Positions 7,890-15,600 are shown, counted from the first letter of the stretch. The stretch: DNA of 29,780 nucleotides from an uncultured Eubacteriales bacterium (GCA_934702115.1 CAKUYF010000004.1:1-29780); one strand, 5' to 3'. Notes: generated from the sequence alone by a model not told the origin. Numbers and translations are program-made.

Positions 7890-7919
7890 ATGACCCCCCG
7901 ACTGCGCTTGTAAATTGAA

Positions 7920-8231
7920 TTAGAGCTTGATCTCTACTTCAACACCGGCAGGGAGCTCGAGATTCATTAATGCATCAACTGTTTTATTTGATGGTTTTAA
8001 AATATCAATAAGTCTCTTATGAGTTCTCATTTCAAATTGTTCTCTGCTATCTTTATTAATGTGTACGGAACGAAGAATTGTTATTACTTGCTTTTCCGTT
8101 GGTAGCGGAACTGGTCCTGAGACTTTTGATCCTGTTCTGGTGGCAGTTTGCACCAGCTTTTGCGCTGCTTGATCTACCAGTTTTGAATCATATCCTTTAA
8201 TTCTAATCCTGATTTTCTCCTTATTTGCCAT
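7920..8231 (-). CDS. rpsJ: 30S ribosomal protein S10
   Basis: A 103-aa S10, first gene of the operon. S10 is a small-subunit head protein; with NusB it also acts in transcription antitermination in well-studied bacteria. Family blocks are KIRIRIKGYDSKLVDQAAQK, the GPVPLPTEKQVITILRSVHI region and SREQFEMRTHKRLIDI. The ATG follows an AAGGAGG site. Upstream lies a leader of about 250 nt with its own promoter. Confidence 0.97.
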   Translation of the reverse strand: MANKEKIRIRIKGYDSKLVDQAAQKLVQTATRTGSKVSGPVPLPTEKQVITILRSVHINKDSREQFEMRTHKRLIDILKPSNKTVDALMNLELPAGVEVEIKL

Positions 8232-8480
8232 TTAATCGCCTCCTTACTTCATTTAGTGGTGGGCGTGTTTTTCTACTTCCAACCTATCCGGGCGTTTCAA
8301 AAATTGAAAAAACTAAAAACGGATAATACAATCCGTTTAATCCGAACAGTTTAAAGCATAGAATTCCCATTAAGAAACTCCAAAATCCTTCGCCCGGTTT
8401 AAAATCGGACATACTCCACGGAAAAACCAACTTAGTTAAGTTGCAACCTCCCGCTTCAACGCATACCTTTGCAGTCGCAC
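8232..8480 (-). promoter_or_regulatory. S10 operon 5' leader RNA, possibly structured
   Basis: About 250 untranslated bases lie between the predicted transcription start near 8480 and rpsJ. Three helices can be read by eye. One is a 6-bp hairpin of CAACTT and AAGTTG near 8432-8447. One is a 7-bp all-GC helix pairing CCGGGCG (8391-8397) with CGCCCGG (8288-8294). Inside it is an 8-bp hairpin (8317-8338) with a T-rich tail. The arrangement suggests a regulatory leader. Its ligand, if any, is unknown, and I cannot assign it to a known leader family. Confidence 0.5.
8305..8338 (-). terminator. Terminator-like hairpin in the S10 leader (possible attenuator)
   Basis: On the minus strand AAACGGAT (8331-8338) pairs with ATCCGTTT (8317-8324) around a six-base loop, followed by TTAGTTTTTT. 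It resembles a weak intrinsic terminator about 75 bases before rpsJ, where premature termination could control the operon. The stem is AT-rich, so termination may be partial. Confidence 0.35.
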
Positions 8481-8486
8481 AAGAGT

Positions 8487-8515
8487 ATATTAACACAAAA
8501 AATGAAAAAAATCAA
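8487..8515 (-). promoter_or_regulatory. Promoter of the S10 ribosomal protein operon
   Basis: On the minus strand TTGATT (8510-8515) is followed after 17 bases by TAATAT (8487-8492), preceded by an extended -10 TGT. This is a strong housekeeping-sigma pattern and gives a start near 8480. A weaker pair, TTGACT (8568-8573) and TAAATT 16 bases later, lies upstream and may be a second promoter. Confidence 0.7.
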
Positions 8516-8688
8516 CAGTTAATTTTAAACTCAACAAAAAAATTAAATTTAAAAAATTACTTATTGTAGTCAAATTTTTTCTAAAAAATTTTTAAATATC
8601 TATATATTACTTAATCTAGGAGCATTCATTTTATGTTTTCCTTATTACAATTAGTAAAAATATATATTTGTATAAACAGAACATTTCA
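8516..8688. other. AT-rich intergenic region upstream of the S10 promoter
   Basis: Together with the leader this makes a 457-bp stretch without a gene between rpsJ and the next coding region. Apart from the weak second promoter noted with the S10 promoter, I see only A/T-rich sequence. There is no tRNA-like element, repeat or convincing terminator for the gene ending at 8689. Confidence 0.6.
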
Positions 8689-9534
8689 TCAAAAAAAGTA
8701 AGAATAAATTTTTTTTAGTCCTCCACCTATATAACTTAACATTCTCCACAATAATCCACTGCTGACAAATTCTTTATCAATAGAATCAATTTTTTTAGTA
8801 AAATCTTGATTGCTTTTTTCAATAAGTGTCCTTATTTTTCCGTCATCTCCTTCTAAAACTTTTTTAGTATCATCAAAAAATCTCTTTAAACCTACTAGCT
8901 CTTTTTTAAAATCATTCAGAGTCTTTATTGTTTCCTTATAATACGCGTCATAATCATTAATCTCCTTATCATTAGTTAAAACTTCATATGTTTTATCAAC
9001 TTTCGAAGAATAACTATTTAATAGCTTTTCAAACTCTCCAATTGTTTTGTTGAATTCATTAGGCTCAAGGATATTTTCATAAAATTTTTGTAAATCAGTT
9101 CCACGCTGGGTCAGTTCTTTTTTAATAGCTTGGCATTCCTTCAAATTAAAAATTTCTCCTTTAGATACACCGTGTTTTTTTATAAAATTTTCTTTTTTCA
9201 TTTCTTCTGCCATCTTGATGTGCTCTTCTAATTTGTTTTTGAACCCTGGAAGTCTTTCTTTTTTCCATTCTTCACTTTTTCCATTCTTTTCATACCAATC
9301 AATTTCAACCAATACCTCCTGACAAATTTTAATGAATGTGTTAAGTTCTTTTTTCAAACTCGGACCGGATTTTTTTAACTCATCTTTTCTTTCTATTAGT
9401 TTTTTTTCACAAACGAATAATTTTGCTGAAATACTCACCGATCGTAAGATACATTCATCAACTTTCTTTTTAAAAGTACCTTTATAAAGTTCCCCGCGAT
9501 CCTCATTACCATTATCTCTTTTTGATCCCATCAT
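8689..9534 (-). CDS. Coiled-coil protein of unknown function with hydrophobic C-terminal tail (paralogue A)
   Basis: I do not recognise this 281-aa protein. It is highly charged and apparently all helical, rich in Lys/Glu with heptad-like spacing over residues about 40-250. It has no signal peptide. It ends in a short amphipathic, aromatic tail (residues about 258-281, with LLWRMLSYIGGGLKKIYSYF) that could touch a membrane. It is a divergent paralogue of the protein at 10825-11676: LKKxL (60-64), C71, IDxY (78-81), KKxG (119-122) and LKxC (131-134) recur there with nearly constant spacing. It has its own promoter, divergent from mnmA. The start is ATG after GAAGG; the second codon is also ATG. 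Confidence 0.75.
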   Translation of the reverse strand: MMGSKRDNGNEDRGELYKGTFKKKVDECILRSVSISAKLFVCEKKLIERKDELKKSGPSLKKELNTFIKICQEVLVEIDWYEKNGKSEEWKKERLPGFKNKLEEHIKMAEEMKKENFIKKHGVSKGEIFNLKECQAIKKELTQRGTDLQKFYENILEPNEFNKTIGEFEKLLNSYSSKVDKTYEVLTNDKEINDYDAYYKETIKTLNDFKKELVGLKRFFDDTKKVLEGDDGKIRTLIEKSNQDFTKKIDSIDKEFVSSGLLWRMLSYIGGGLKKIYSYFF

Positions 9535-9585
9535 AAAATTACCTTCTTTCTGAACTTTTATTTTGAAACTGATGTCTCAATTGTC

Positions 9586-9613
9586 ATTATACTACAATTT
9601 TATATATAGTCAA
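9586..9613 (-). promoter_or_regulatory. Promoter of the coiled-coil gene at 8689-9534
   Basis: TTGACT (9608-9613 on the minus strand), a 16-base spacer and a perfect TATAAT (9586-9591). The predicted leader is about 45 bases and contains a GAAAGAAGG ribosome site. Confidence 0.7.
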
Positions 9614-9721
9614 TAAAAAAAATAATATTTCTAATATAAAATAGTTAGATTAATGAGATTGTACCCATATGAGTATTCAAAAAAGATAAATGTTAAAAGT
9701 TTACCTTCCAAATACCGCTTA

Positions 9722-9730
9722 TGCTATAAT
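9722..9730 (+). promoter_or_regulatory. Extended -10 promoter of mnmA
   Basis: TGCTATAAT is a perfect -10 preceded by the TGn extension. The best -35 is a poor TTTACC 19 bases upstream (9700-9705), so the extended -10 probably carries the activity. The start would be near 9737, about 40 bases before the mnmA start codon. Confidence 0.5.
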
Positions 9731-9775
9731 TTATATGATTCAACAACTAATACATAAAACTTAGGAGGAATAAAC

Positions 9776-10819
9776 TTGAAAAAAGTAATGGTAGGAATGA
9801 GTGGAGGAGTAGATAGTTCCGTAGCCGCATCTCTACTTCTTGAAAGAGGATACGAAGTATTAGGAGCAACTTTACTACTTACTGATTCCATAGAAAGTAA
9901 CCAAAAAATGATTGAAGATGCAAAAAGTGTAGCTTCCACTTTAGGAATAAATCATATAACCATAGATTTAAAAAAAGAATTTAAAGAAAAGGTAATTGAC
10001 TATTTCACTCATGAGTACCTTATCGGTCGAACTCCAAATCCTTGCGTCGTATGCAATAGAAATATAAAATTCGGACTTATGCTGGATAAAGCATTAGAAC
10101 TAAATTGCGACTACCTAGCTACCGGGCATTATGCAAAAATCGTTTACAACAAAAACACTAACAGATGGCTACTTCAAAAAAACAATTCAAAAAAAGATCA
10201 AAGCTATTTCCTACACCGTTTGACGCAAAAGCAACTTTCTCATGCCCTTTTCCCATTAGCCGATTTTAATAAAAACGAAATAAGGACTATAGCTGAAAAG
10301 TATCATTTATCTGTAGCTGAAAAAAAAGAAAGTCAAGATATATGCTTTGTAAAAGATGAAAATCATGCATCATTTATTGAAAACTATACACATATTAAGT
10401 CACCACAAGGAAACTTTATAGATATACATGGAAATATATTAGGCTTACATAAGGGAATAACTAATTATACTATCGGGCAGCGAAAACATTTGGGAATATC
10501 TCTTGGTAAACCAATGTACGTAATAAATATAAGCGGCAGTCAAAACCGAATAACACTTGGTGAACACTCTGAAGGAGCATGTTCTTCCTTGATCGTGGAA
10601 GATATTAACCTTATAGCTTATGAATACTTAAAAACTGAAATAGACGCATTAATAAAAGTTCGAGCACGTGCCGAAAGCGTCCCGTGTAAAATAATTCCTT
10701 TAAACAACAATTCAGTTAAAGTAGTTTTTAAGGAACAACAATTTTTCCCCGCTCCCGGACAATGCGCAGTCTTCTACGATACAAAAGGTTACGTTCTGGG
10801 AGGGGGATTCATAAAGTGA
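9776..10819 (+). CDS. mnmA: tRNA-specific 2-thiouridylase MnmA
   Basis: A 347-aa protein, slightly shorter than typical MnmA (about 360-370). It adenylates and thiolates the wobble uridine of tRNAs for Lys, Glu and Gln. Visible are the PP-loop SGGVDSS (9-15), the PNPCVVCNRNIKF block with C93 aligning to one catalytic cysteine, ATGHYA (115-120), and KKESQDICFV with the second catalytic cysteine C190. GQRKHLGI follows in the central domain and the C-terminal beta domain is present. The TTG start is fixed by AGGAGG seven bases upstream. It sits alone between two paralogous unknown genes and ends only five bases from the convergent one. Confidence 0.95.
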   Translation: MKKVMVGMSGGVDSSVAASLLLERGYEVLGATLLLTDSIESNQKMIEDAKSVASTLGINHITIDLKKEFKEKVIDYFTHEYLIGRTPNPCVVCNRNIKFGLMLDKALELNCDYLATGHYAKIVYNKNTNRWLLQKNNSKKDQSYFLHRLTQKQLSHALFPLADFNKNEIRTIAEKYHLSVAEKKESQDICFVKDENHASFIENYTHIKSPQGNFIDIHGNILGLHKGITNYTIGQRKHLGISLGKPMYVINISGSQNRITLGEHSEGACSSLIVEDINLIAYEYLKTEIDALIKVRARAESVPCKIIPLNNNSVKVVFKEQQFFPAPGQCAVFYDTKGYVLGGGFIK

Positions 10820-10824
10820 CCAAA

Positions 10825-11676
10825 TTAATTGAAATAAGAATTATATGCATATATTACACTAGGAACAACAACATGATTTAAAAAAATTCCACCCAAACCA
10901 CCTAGTACTCCATTAAATACTGTTCTAACAATATGATTTTTATAGATTGAATTAATCAGAGCTTTAATTGAGGATACCCATCCATTGTCAGAAGAATCTT
11001 TAATATTTTCAATATCTCGTCCCAGTTCTTCTAAAGAATTCCCAAATTTCCTAGTATAATAATCAATTTTTTTATAAAGATCTTCGTATTCTTTTGTGTC
11101 TTCTGGCAAACATTTTTTTGAATACTGCAGCTTTAAAGAATATTTATCAATAGATTCTTTAGCTTTTTCAACTGCATCTTTATCTCCTTTGTCATTTAAC
11201 TTATCGATAACATCGTTCATATCTACAATGGCGACTTTACAGTCTTTCAGTGTAAGTATTTTACTTAGATTGGCACCATATTTTTTCATTGGACGCTCAT
11301 TTTCCATTTCTATTATCTCTGTTATTCTACGCTGAGCTTCTTCCTTAGATCTCTTTAAACTATCAATATTTTCTTTTATTCCCCGCTTTTTTAACTCATC
11401 CATATAACAATCAATTGAATCTATAAATTCTTTACAGTGATTTTTTAAATCTTCAAGTTGTTTTTTCAATCCTTTTGAACCATTTCTAATGGCTTTATAT
11501 TTTTCTCTTCTAGTTTCCAAAGTTTTCTTATGCTCTTTTAACTCTTTTAAAGTTCTTTTAGCACGATCTTTTTGCTCCTCCACCAAAGGACCGTGGTTCA
11601 TCTTCTCATACTCATCAATTCTACCTTTTACGTTTACTCCTTTGAAAACTTCTTTGTCTTGTTCTGATATTGCCAT
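10825..11676 (-). CDS. Coiled-coil protein of unknown function with C-terminal membrane tail (paralogue B)
   Basis: An unrecognised 283-aa protein related to the one at 8689-9534. Residues 1-230 are charged and helical, with coiled-coil-like stretches at about 31-125 and 160-225. Residues about 248-280 form a hydrophobic segment (VFNGVLGGLGGIFLNHVVVP, then SVIYAY) that reads as one C-terminal transmembrane helix, so it is probably tail-anchored with the bulk in the cytoplasm. Shared positions with the paralogue are LKKxL (70-74), C81, IDxY (88-91), KKxG (131-134), LKxC (143-146) and EYxxxYK (196-202). It has its own promoter. The start is ATG with AAAGGGGAAG upstream. It converges on mnmA with five bases between stop codons. 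Confidence 0.75.
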   Translation of the reverse strand: MAISEQDKEVFKGVNVKGRIDEYEKMNHGPLVEEQKDRAKRTLKELKEHKKTLETRREKYKAIRNGSKGLKKQLEDLKNHCKEFIDSIDCYMDELKKRGIKENIDSLKRSKEEAQRRITEIIEMENERPMKKYGANLSKILTLKDCKVAIVDMNDVIDKLNDKGDKDAVEKAKESIDKYSLKLQYSKKCLPEDTKEYEDLYKKIDYYTRKFGNSLEELGRDIENIKDSSDNGWVSSIKALINSIYKNHIVRTVFNGVLGGLGGIFLNHVVVPSVIYAYNSYFN

Positions 11677-11750
11677 AAAATCTTCCCCTTTCAGTTATTT
11701 TTAATTTATATCTTTTTCTAAAAGGATAATATAAATTCTCAACGTTATCA

Positions 11751-11778
11751 ATGTTATACATTTTTACAAAAAAGTCAA
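11751..11778 (-). promoter_or_regulatory. Promoter of the coiled-coil gene at 10825-11676
   Basis: TTGACT (11773-11778 on the minus strand), a 16-base spacer and TAACAT (11751-11756). The -35 hexamer and spacer length are the same as for the paralogue's promoter. The leader is about 65 bases. Confidence 0.6.
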
Positions 11779-11913
11779 GACATAAATTATAAAATGTTTA
11801 TATTTATAGAAATTATGTGTTTTTATAGTATTAGTATTTTTAAACTTATTATCTGCAACTTATTAATATAATATGTTTAATTATACAATATTTTTAATTT
11901 ACAAAAATATTTC

Positions 11914-11942
11914 TTGATTTTCAAAAGAATGAATAATAAAAT
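11914..11942 (+). promoter_or_regulatory. groESL promoter
   Basis: TTGATT (11914-11919), a 17-base spacer and TAAAAT (11937-11942). It is a housekeeping-sigma type promoter whose start site falls within or next to the CIRCE operator immediately downstream, as expected for HrcA repression. Confidence 0.75.
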
Positions 11943-11946
11943 GTTA

Positions 11947-11973
11947 TTAGCACTCGGAAGTGGTGAGTGCTAA
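11947..11973 (+). promoter_or_regulatory. CIRCE operator (HrcA-binding site)
   Basis: TTAGCACTC (11947-11955), nine bases, then GAGTGCTAA (11965-11973). Both arms match the CIRCE consensus exactly. It places groESL under the heat-shock repressor HrcA, whose gene must lie elsewhere. Confidence 0.96.
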
Positions 11974-12005
11974 TAATTAATAAAGAGTCTAAGGAGGCTT
12001 TCAAT

Positions 12006-12293
12006 ATGGCAACCATCAAACCTATTTTAGACAAAGTGGTAGTTAAAGTCCAAAAAGCGGAAAAATCCATGCAAGGTGGAATAATTTTAGCAGGGTCTGC
12101 TAAAGAGCAACCGTTAACTGCTACAGTTATTGCACGAGGCCCCGGAGGAATGATTGATGGGAAAGAAGTAAAAATGTATGTTAATGAAGGTGATACTGTA
12201 CTCATTCCTAAGCATGCAGGTACAGAATTTAATCTTAATGGCACAGAATATATAATAATAAGCCAATCACAAATTTTGGCAATGATTGCTTAG
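12006..12293 (+). CDS. groES: Co-chaperonin GroES
   Basis: A 95-aa GroES, the heptameric lid of the GroEL folding chamber. The start MATIKPILDKVVVKV and the mobile loop region EKSMQGGIILAGSAKEQP (residues about 17-34) are typical. The start is the ATG at 12006, with AAGGAGG (11991-11997) eight bases before it. An upstream in-frame ATG at 11967 lies inside the CIRCE operator and has no ribosome site. It is followed after 38 bases by groEL in the same HrcA-controlled operon. Confidence 0.97.
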   Translation: MATIKPILDKVVVKVQKAEKSMQGGIILAGSAKEQPLTATVIARGPGGMIDGKEVKMYVNEGDTVLIPKHAGTEFNLNGTEYIIISQSQILAMIA

Positions 12294-12331
12294 TGATATC
12301 ACTTTAATAAAATGAAAGGGTTGTTTATTTA

Positions 12332-13963
12332 ATGGCAAAAGAAATCATTTATGGCGAAGAAGCCAGAAAAGCACTTTTGAATGGGATAAATCAACTTGCT
12401 GATACTGTTAAAATAACTTTAGGTCCAAAAGGCAGAAACGTAGTTCTCGATAAAAAATTCGGTGCTCCCCTAATCACAAATGATGGCGTTACAATTGCAA
12501 AGGAAATCGAATTAGATAATGCTTTCGAAAATATGGGAGCTCAGCTTGTAAAAGAAGTCGCGACTAAAACAAACGATGTCGCTGGAGACGGTACTACTAC
12601 AGCTACTCTTTTAGCTCAAACTTTAATCCGTGAAGGTATGAAAAACGTTGCAGCCGGAGCTAATCCAATGGTACTTAAAAAAGGCATGAGCTTGGCAGTG
12701 GAAAAAGCTGTTGAAGGAATAGTAAAAAATTCTAAAAGCGTTAACGGAAGTAAAGATATAAAAAGAGTTGCAACTATCTCGGCCGCTGATGAGTTTATTG
12801 GAAGTCTAATATCTGAAGCAATGGAAAAGGTTGGTTCTGATGGTGTAATTACAGTTGAAGAATCTAAAACAGCTGAAACATATTCTGAAATCGTTGAAGG
12901 AATGATGTTTGACCGCGGATACGTTTCTCCTTATATGGTAACAGACAATGATAAAATGGAAGCAGTTATAGATGACGCTTACATTCTGATTACTGACAAA
13001 AAAATTATTAGCATTCAAGAAATACTTCCCCTTTTGGAACAAGTTGTAAAATCAGGTAAAAAACTCGTGATAATAGCCGAAGATATCGAAGGAGACGCTT
13101 TAGCTACACTTATCGTAAATAAATTGCGCGGTACTTTCACATGCGTAGGAGTAAAAGCTCCAGGATTCGGAGACAGAAGAAAAGAGATGCTTCGCGACAT
13201 AGCTATACTTACAGGCGGTGAAGTAATCTCAGAAGAATTGGGTCTTGAACTTAAAGATACTACTGTAGACCAATTGGGACGCGCTCATCAAGTAAAAGTT
13301 GAAAAAGAACGTACAATAATTGTTGACGGAGCAGGTAATTCGGAAGACATAAAATCCCGAGTATCACAAATTCGTAATCAAATAGAAGAAACCACTTCCG
13401 AGTTTGATCGTGAAAAACTTCAAGAACGTTTAGCTAAATTGTCCGGTGGAGTAGCCGTAATAAAAGTAGGCGCTGCAACCGAAATAGAAATGAAAGAGAA
13501 AAAATTGCGTATAGAAGACGCATTGGCAGCTACAAAAGCAGCCGTAGAAGAAGGAATAGTTGCTGGAGGTGGAGTCGCTTTAGTAAATGTTATTCCAGAA
13601 GTCGAAAAAGTTGTGGAATCATCTGAGGGTGACGAAAAAACCGGCGCTACCATAGTACTTAAATCTTTAGAGGAACCTCTCAAACAAATAGCTATCAATG
13701 CGGGACTTGAAGGTTCAGTAATCGTCCAAAATGTAAAAAGCAAAAATAAAACCGGATACGGATATAATGCTCTTAAAGATGAGTACGGCGATATGATTGA
13801 GTTTGGTATAGTTGATCCTACAAAGGTAACTCGCTCAGCTCTTGAAAACGCTTCTTCAGTTGCAAGCATGGTCCTTACTACAGAAGCTCTCGTAGCAGAT
13901 AAAAAAGAGCCTCCGGCACCTGCTAATGGAATGCCAGAAGGCGGAATGGGCGGAATGTATTAA
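12332..13963 (+). CDS. groEL: Chaperonin GroEL
   Basis: A 543-aa GroEL of normal length, the 60-kDa ATP-driven chaperonin subunit. Visible are the nucleotide-binding TLGPKGRNVVLDK and NDVAGDGTTTATLLAQ, the signature AAVEEGIVAGGGVAL, and the usual Gly/Met-rich C-terminal tail (GMPEGGMGGMY) that lies in the chamber floor. The ATG has an AAAGGG site. It is the second gene after CIRCE and is followed by a clear terminator, so the operon is groES-groEL only. Confidence 0.98.
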   Translation: MAKEIIYGEEARKALLNGINQLADTVKITLGPKGRNVVLDKKFGAPLITNDGVTIAKEIELDNAFENMGAQLVKEVATKTNDVAGDGTTTATLLAQTLIREGMKNVAAGANPMVLKKGMSLAVEKAVEGIVKNSKSVNGSKDIKRVATISAADEFIGSLISEAMEKVGSDGVITVEESKTAETYSEIVEGMMFDRGYVSPYMVTDNDKMEAVIDDAYILITDKKIISIQEILPLLEQVVKSGKKLVIIAEDIEGDALATLIVNKLRGTFTCVGVKAPGFGDRRKEMLRDIAILTGGEVISEELGLELKDTTVDQLGRAHQVKVEKERTIIVDGAGNSEDIKSRVSQIRNQIEETTSEFDREKLQERLAKLSGGVAVIKVGAATEIEMKEKKLRIEDALAATKAAVEEGIVAGGGVALVNVIPEVEKVVESSEGDEKTGATIVLKSLEEPLKQIAINAGLEGSVIVQNVKSKNKTGYGYNALKDEYGDMIEFGIVDPTKVTRSALENASSVASMVLTTEALVADKKEPPAPANGMPEGGMGGMY

Positions 13964-13982
13964 TAAAATTAAACGAGATTTC

Positions 13983-14017
13983 TACTCTCCAAGTTTTTGG
14001 AGAGTAATATTTTTTTC
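13983..14017 (+). terminator. groESL terminator
   Basis: A ten-pair stem (13983-13992 with 13997-14006; core ACTCTCCAA and TTGGAGAGT) with a GTTT loop, followed by AT and a run of seven T. It lies 20 bases after the groEL stop. The minus-strand side lacks a T-run, so it probably serves groESL only. Confidence 0.9.
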
Positions 14018-14030
14018 ACTAAATTCACTT

Positions 14031-15521
14031 CTAGTTACTTTTAAGTTGCTTAATTCTATTTCGAACCTCTTCGATACTAATTACTTGTGAATAACTGGGT
14101 TTAGTCATATCTTTGATAAGTTGCAAAAAAGCAATTATATTTTCTTTAGAAGTGCCACTAAAATTTTTTTCAAAATAATTTCTTTTAGAAGAGCATGGTT
14201 CGTGGTAAAATTCTTCAATATCCTTTTGGTGGAGATTACTTAATGTTGTGCCTAGCAGCGTACTAAATCCTAATAGCATAATAAAGGTTACTCCTAAGGC
14301 ATATACATCTCTCTTTGCAACAATTTTTGAATCAGTATTCTTCCAATCGTTTTTTGATGACCAATGCGTACCTTCAACATTAGCATTAGCTTCTTCATCA
14401 TTTATTTCCGTCATACTTCCAAAATCACCAAGTTTTATTCTTTTCTTGGATTTCTTTTTACTTTTAGTTGGATTTTTAGCTTCCTCAACCACTGCCTTTT
14501 TTACTTTACTTTCATTCGAAACAACAAATAAATTGGCAGGTTTAATGTCATTGTGAGAATATCCCGCATCATGCAAAATGCATATTGCCTTTACAATTTG
14601 ACGTGCCTTACGTAAAAACGAATCAATAGTTTTACCTTTTTTTCGAGTAGCTCCTTTTTGGTATTTTCTCTCCCGATGTGTAGTCAAGTCCTCCTCAATC
14701 ACTCCTGACTCAAAAACTCCATTCTTTTCACCAACTTCATGAAAATATTTATATACATCTTTTACTGATTTATCTTTCAAGAGTTTTCCTAATTTATTAA
14801 GTGCTACTTTTTCTGCATCATAATCCTGGGTTTTGATTGGTACTTTGACAGCAATAGATTTACCTCTTCCTTTCCCCCTACATTTCCATACAATACCTCC
14901 TGAACCAGCCCCTAAAAAGCCTTCCACTATATAACCTTTCTCAAATAAATAAACTCCAGTGTTTTTTTTATCAAGAGGGTAAGGATCTAAATAATATTCA
15001 GCAATGTGCTTAGATTTTTTTTCAAGATAATCTTTCATACGATCTGATAAAATTTTTTTAACTATATCACTTTTAATTTTATTATCACTTGATAAATATT
15101 CATCCAGTTCCTTAAACTGGAACTTTCCAATTAATTCTCTCATGCGATCTGATAAAATTTTTTCAACTGTACCATTTTTAATCTTATCATTTGATAAATA
15201 CTCATCAATCTCTTCAAATTTCAAATTTTCAACTGATTTTTTAAACCCATATCCGCTTTCTTTAATTAAGTATTCATTAAATTCTTTATTGCCAGGTTTT
15301 GACATATATTCAATAAAGTCTTCAAATTCCCATTTTATAGTCTTACTATATAAACAAGCACTAACAATCTGAATTTTTTTACCTAAAGTTACATCTATTC
15401 TTTTTTTCTCATGTTTTAGTAGATAGGCTATACAATCACTAACATCCCAATTACTGGATACTTCTTTCTCTATTGAAGATTTTTTAACAAATTTTTTTAA
15501 ACTTTTTACTTCATTTGCCAT
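14031..15521 (-). CDS. Atypical Ser/Thr protein kinase-like protein with N-terminal tandem repeats
   Basis: A 496-aa protein with a eukaryotic-like kinase domain at about 195-490. It has a glycine loop GAGSGGIV (204-211), the lysine in AVK (K226), a probable helix-C glutamate (E237), the catalytic loop HNDIKPAN (323-330, with D325, K327 and N330), DFG (366-368) and the DVYALG aspartate (D405). So the phosphotransfer residues are present. It is atypical in three ways: HND instead of HRD; no APE after the GTHW segment; and a basic insert with KSKKKSKK just before DFG. Residues 1-180 are helical, with two near-identical units of about 34 aa (102-135 and 136-169) and a weaker third (about 66-95). 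There is no transmembrane helix or PASTA domain, unlike PknB/PrkC. The substrate is unknown. It is divergent from the gene at 15705. Confidence 0.8.
   Translation of the reverse strand: MANEVKSLKKFVKKSSIEKEVSSNWDVSDCIAYLLKHEKKRIDVTLGKKIQIVSACLYSKTIKWEFEDFIEYMSKPGNKEFNEYLIKESGYGFKKSVENLKFEEIDEYLSNDKIKNGTVEKILSDRMRELIGKFQFKELDEYLSSDNKIKSDIVKKILSDRMKDYLEKKSKHIAEYYLDPYPLDKKNTGVYLFEKGYIVEGFLGAGSGGIVWKCRGKGRGKSIAVKVPIKTQDYDAEKVALNKLGKLLKDKSVKDVYKYFHEVGEKNGVFESGVIEEDLTTHRERKYQKGATRKKGKTIDSFLRKARQIVKAICILHDAGYSHNDIKPANLFVVSNESKVKKAVVEEAKNPTKSKKKSKKRIKLGDFGSMTEINDEEANANVEGTHWSSKNDWKNTDSKIVAKRDVYALGVTFIMLLGFSTLLGTTLSNLHQKDIEEFYHEPCSSKRNYFEKNFSGTSKENIIAFLQLIKDMTKPSYSQVISIEEVRNRIKQLKSN
15012..15221 (-). 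repeat. Tandem repeat inside the kinase gene
   Basis: Two direct copies of roughly 102-105 bp encode the repeat units EEIDEYLS...KILSDRMRE and KELDEYLS...KILSDRMKD. At DNA level the core GATCTGATAAAATTTTTT (15041-15058 and 15149-15166 on the plus strand) is identical in both, pointing to a fairly recent internal duplication. Confidence 0.75.
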
Positions 15522-15571
15522 ATTTAACCATCTTCTTTCATTAAAACCAATATGGTTACCACTAAAAATTC

Positions 15572-15600
15572 ATTATACAAAATATTGGTAAACAATTCAA
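15572..15600 (-). promoter_or_regulatory. Promoter of the kinase-like gene
   Basis: TTGAAT (15595-15600 on the minus strand), a 17-base spacer and TATAAT (15572-15577). A short inverted repeat, AACCA-TAT-TGGTT (15545-15557), lies in the leader just downstream of the start and could be an operator or an mRNA hairpin. The ribosome site is weak (GAAAGAAG). Confidence 0.65.

Larger units (their letters stand above)
11677..12005. other. Divergent intergenic region between paralogue B and groES
   Basis: A 329-bp region without a gene. It holds the leader and promoter of the minus-strand coiled-coil gene (11677-11778), then about 130 bases of featureless AT-rich DNA, then the groES promoter, CIRCE operator and ribosome site (11914-11997). 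I see no further gene in it. Confidence 0.7.

Noticed and set aside
8284..8496. A 70-codon open frame on the minus strand upstream of rpsJ
   Set aside because: Its start codon lies in the S10 promoter ahead of the predicted transcript start, it has no ribosome site, and the sequence reads as leader RNA rather than protein.
11967..12005. An in-frame upstream ATG giving GroES 13 extra residues
   Set aside because: It lies inside the CIRCE operator without a ribosome site; the ATG at 12006 has AAGGAGG at the right distance and gives the conserved N-terminus.
13420..13869. A 149-codon antisense frame within groEL
   Set aside because: It is a shadow of the highly conserved groEL frame with no promoter or ribosome site.
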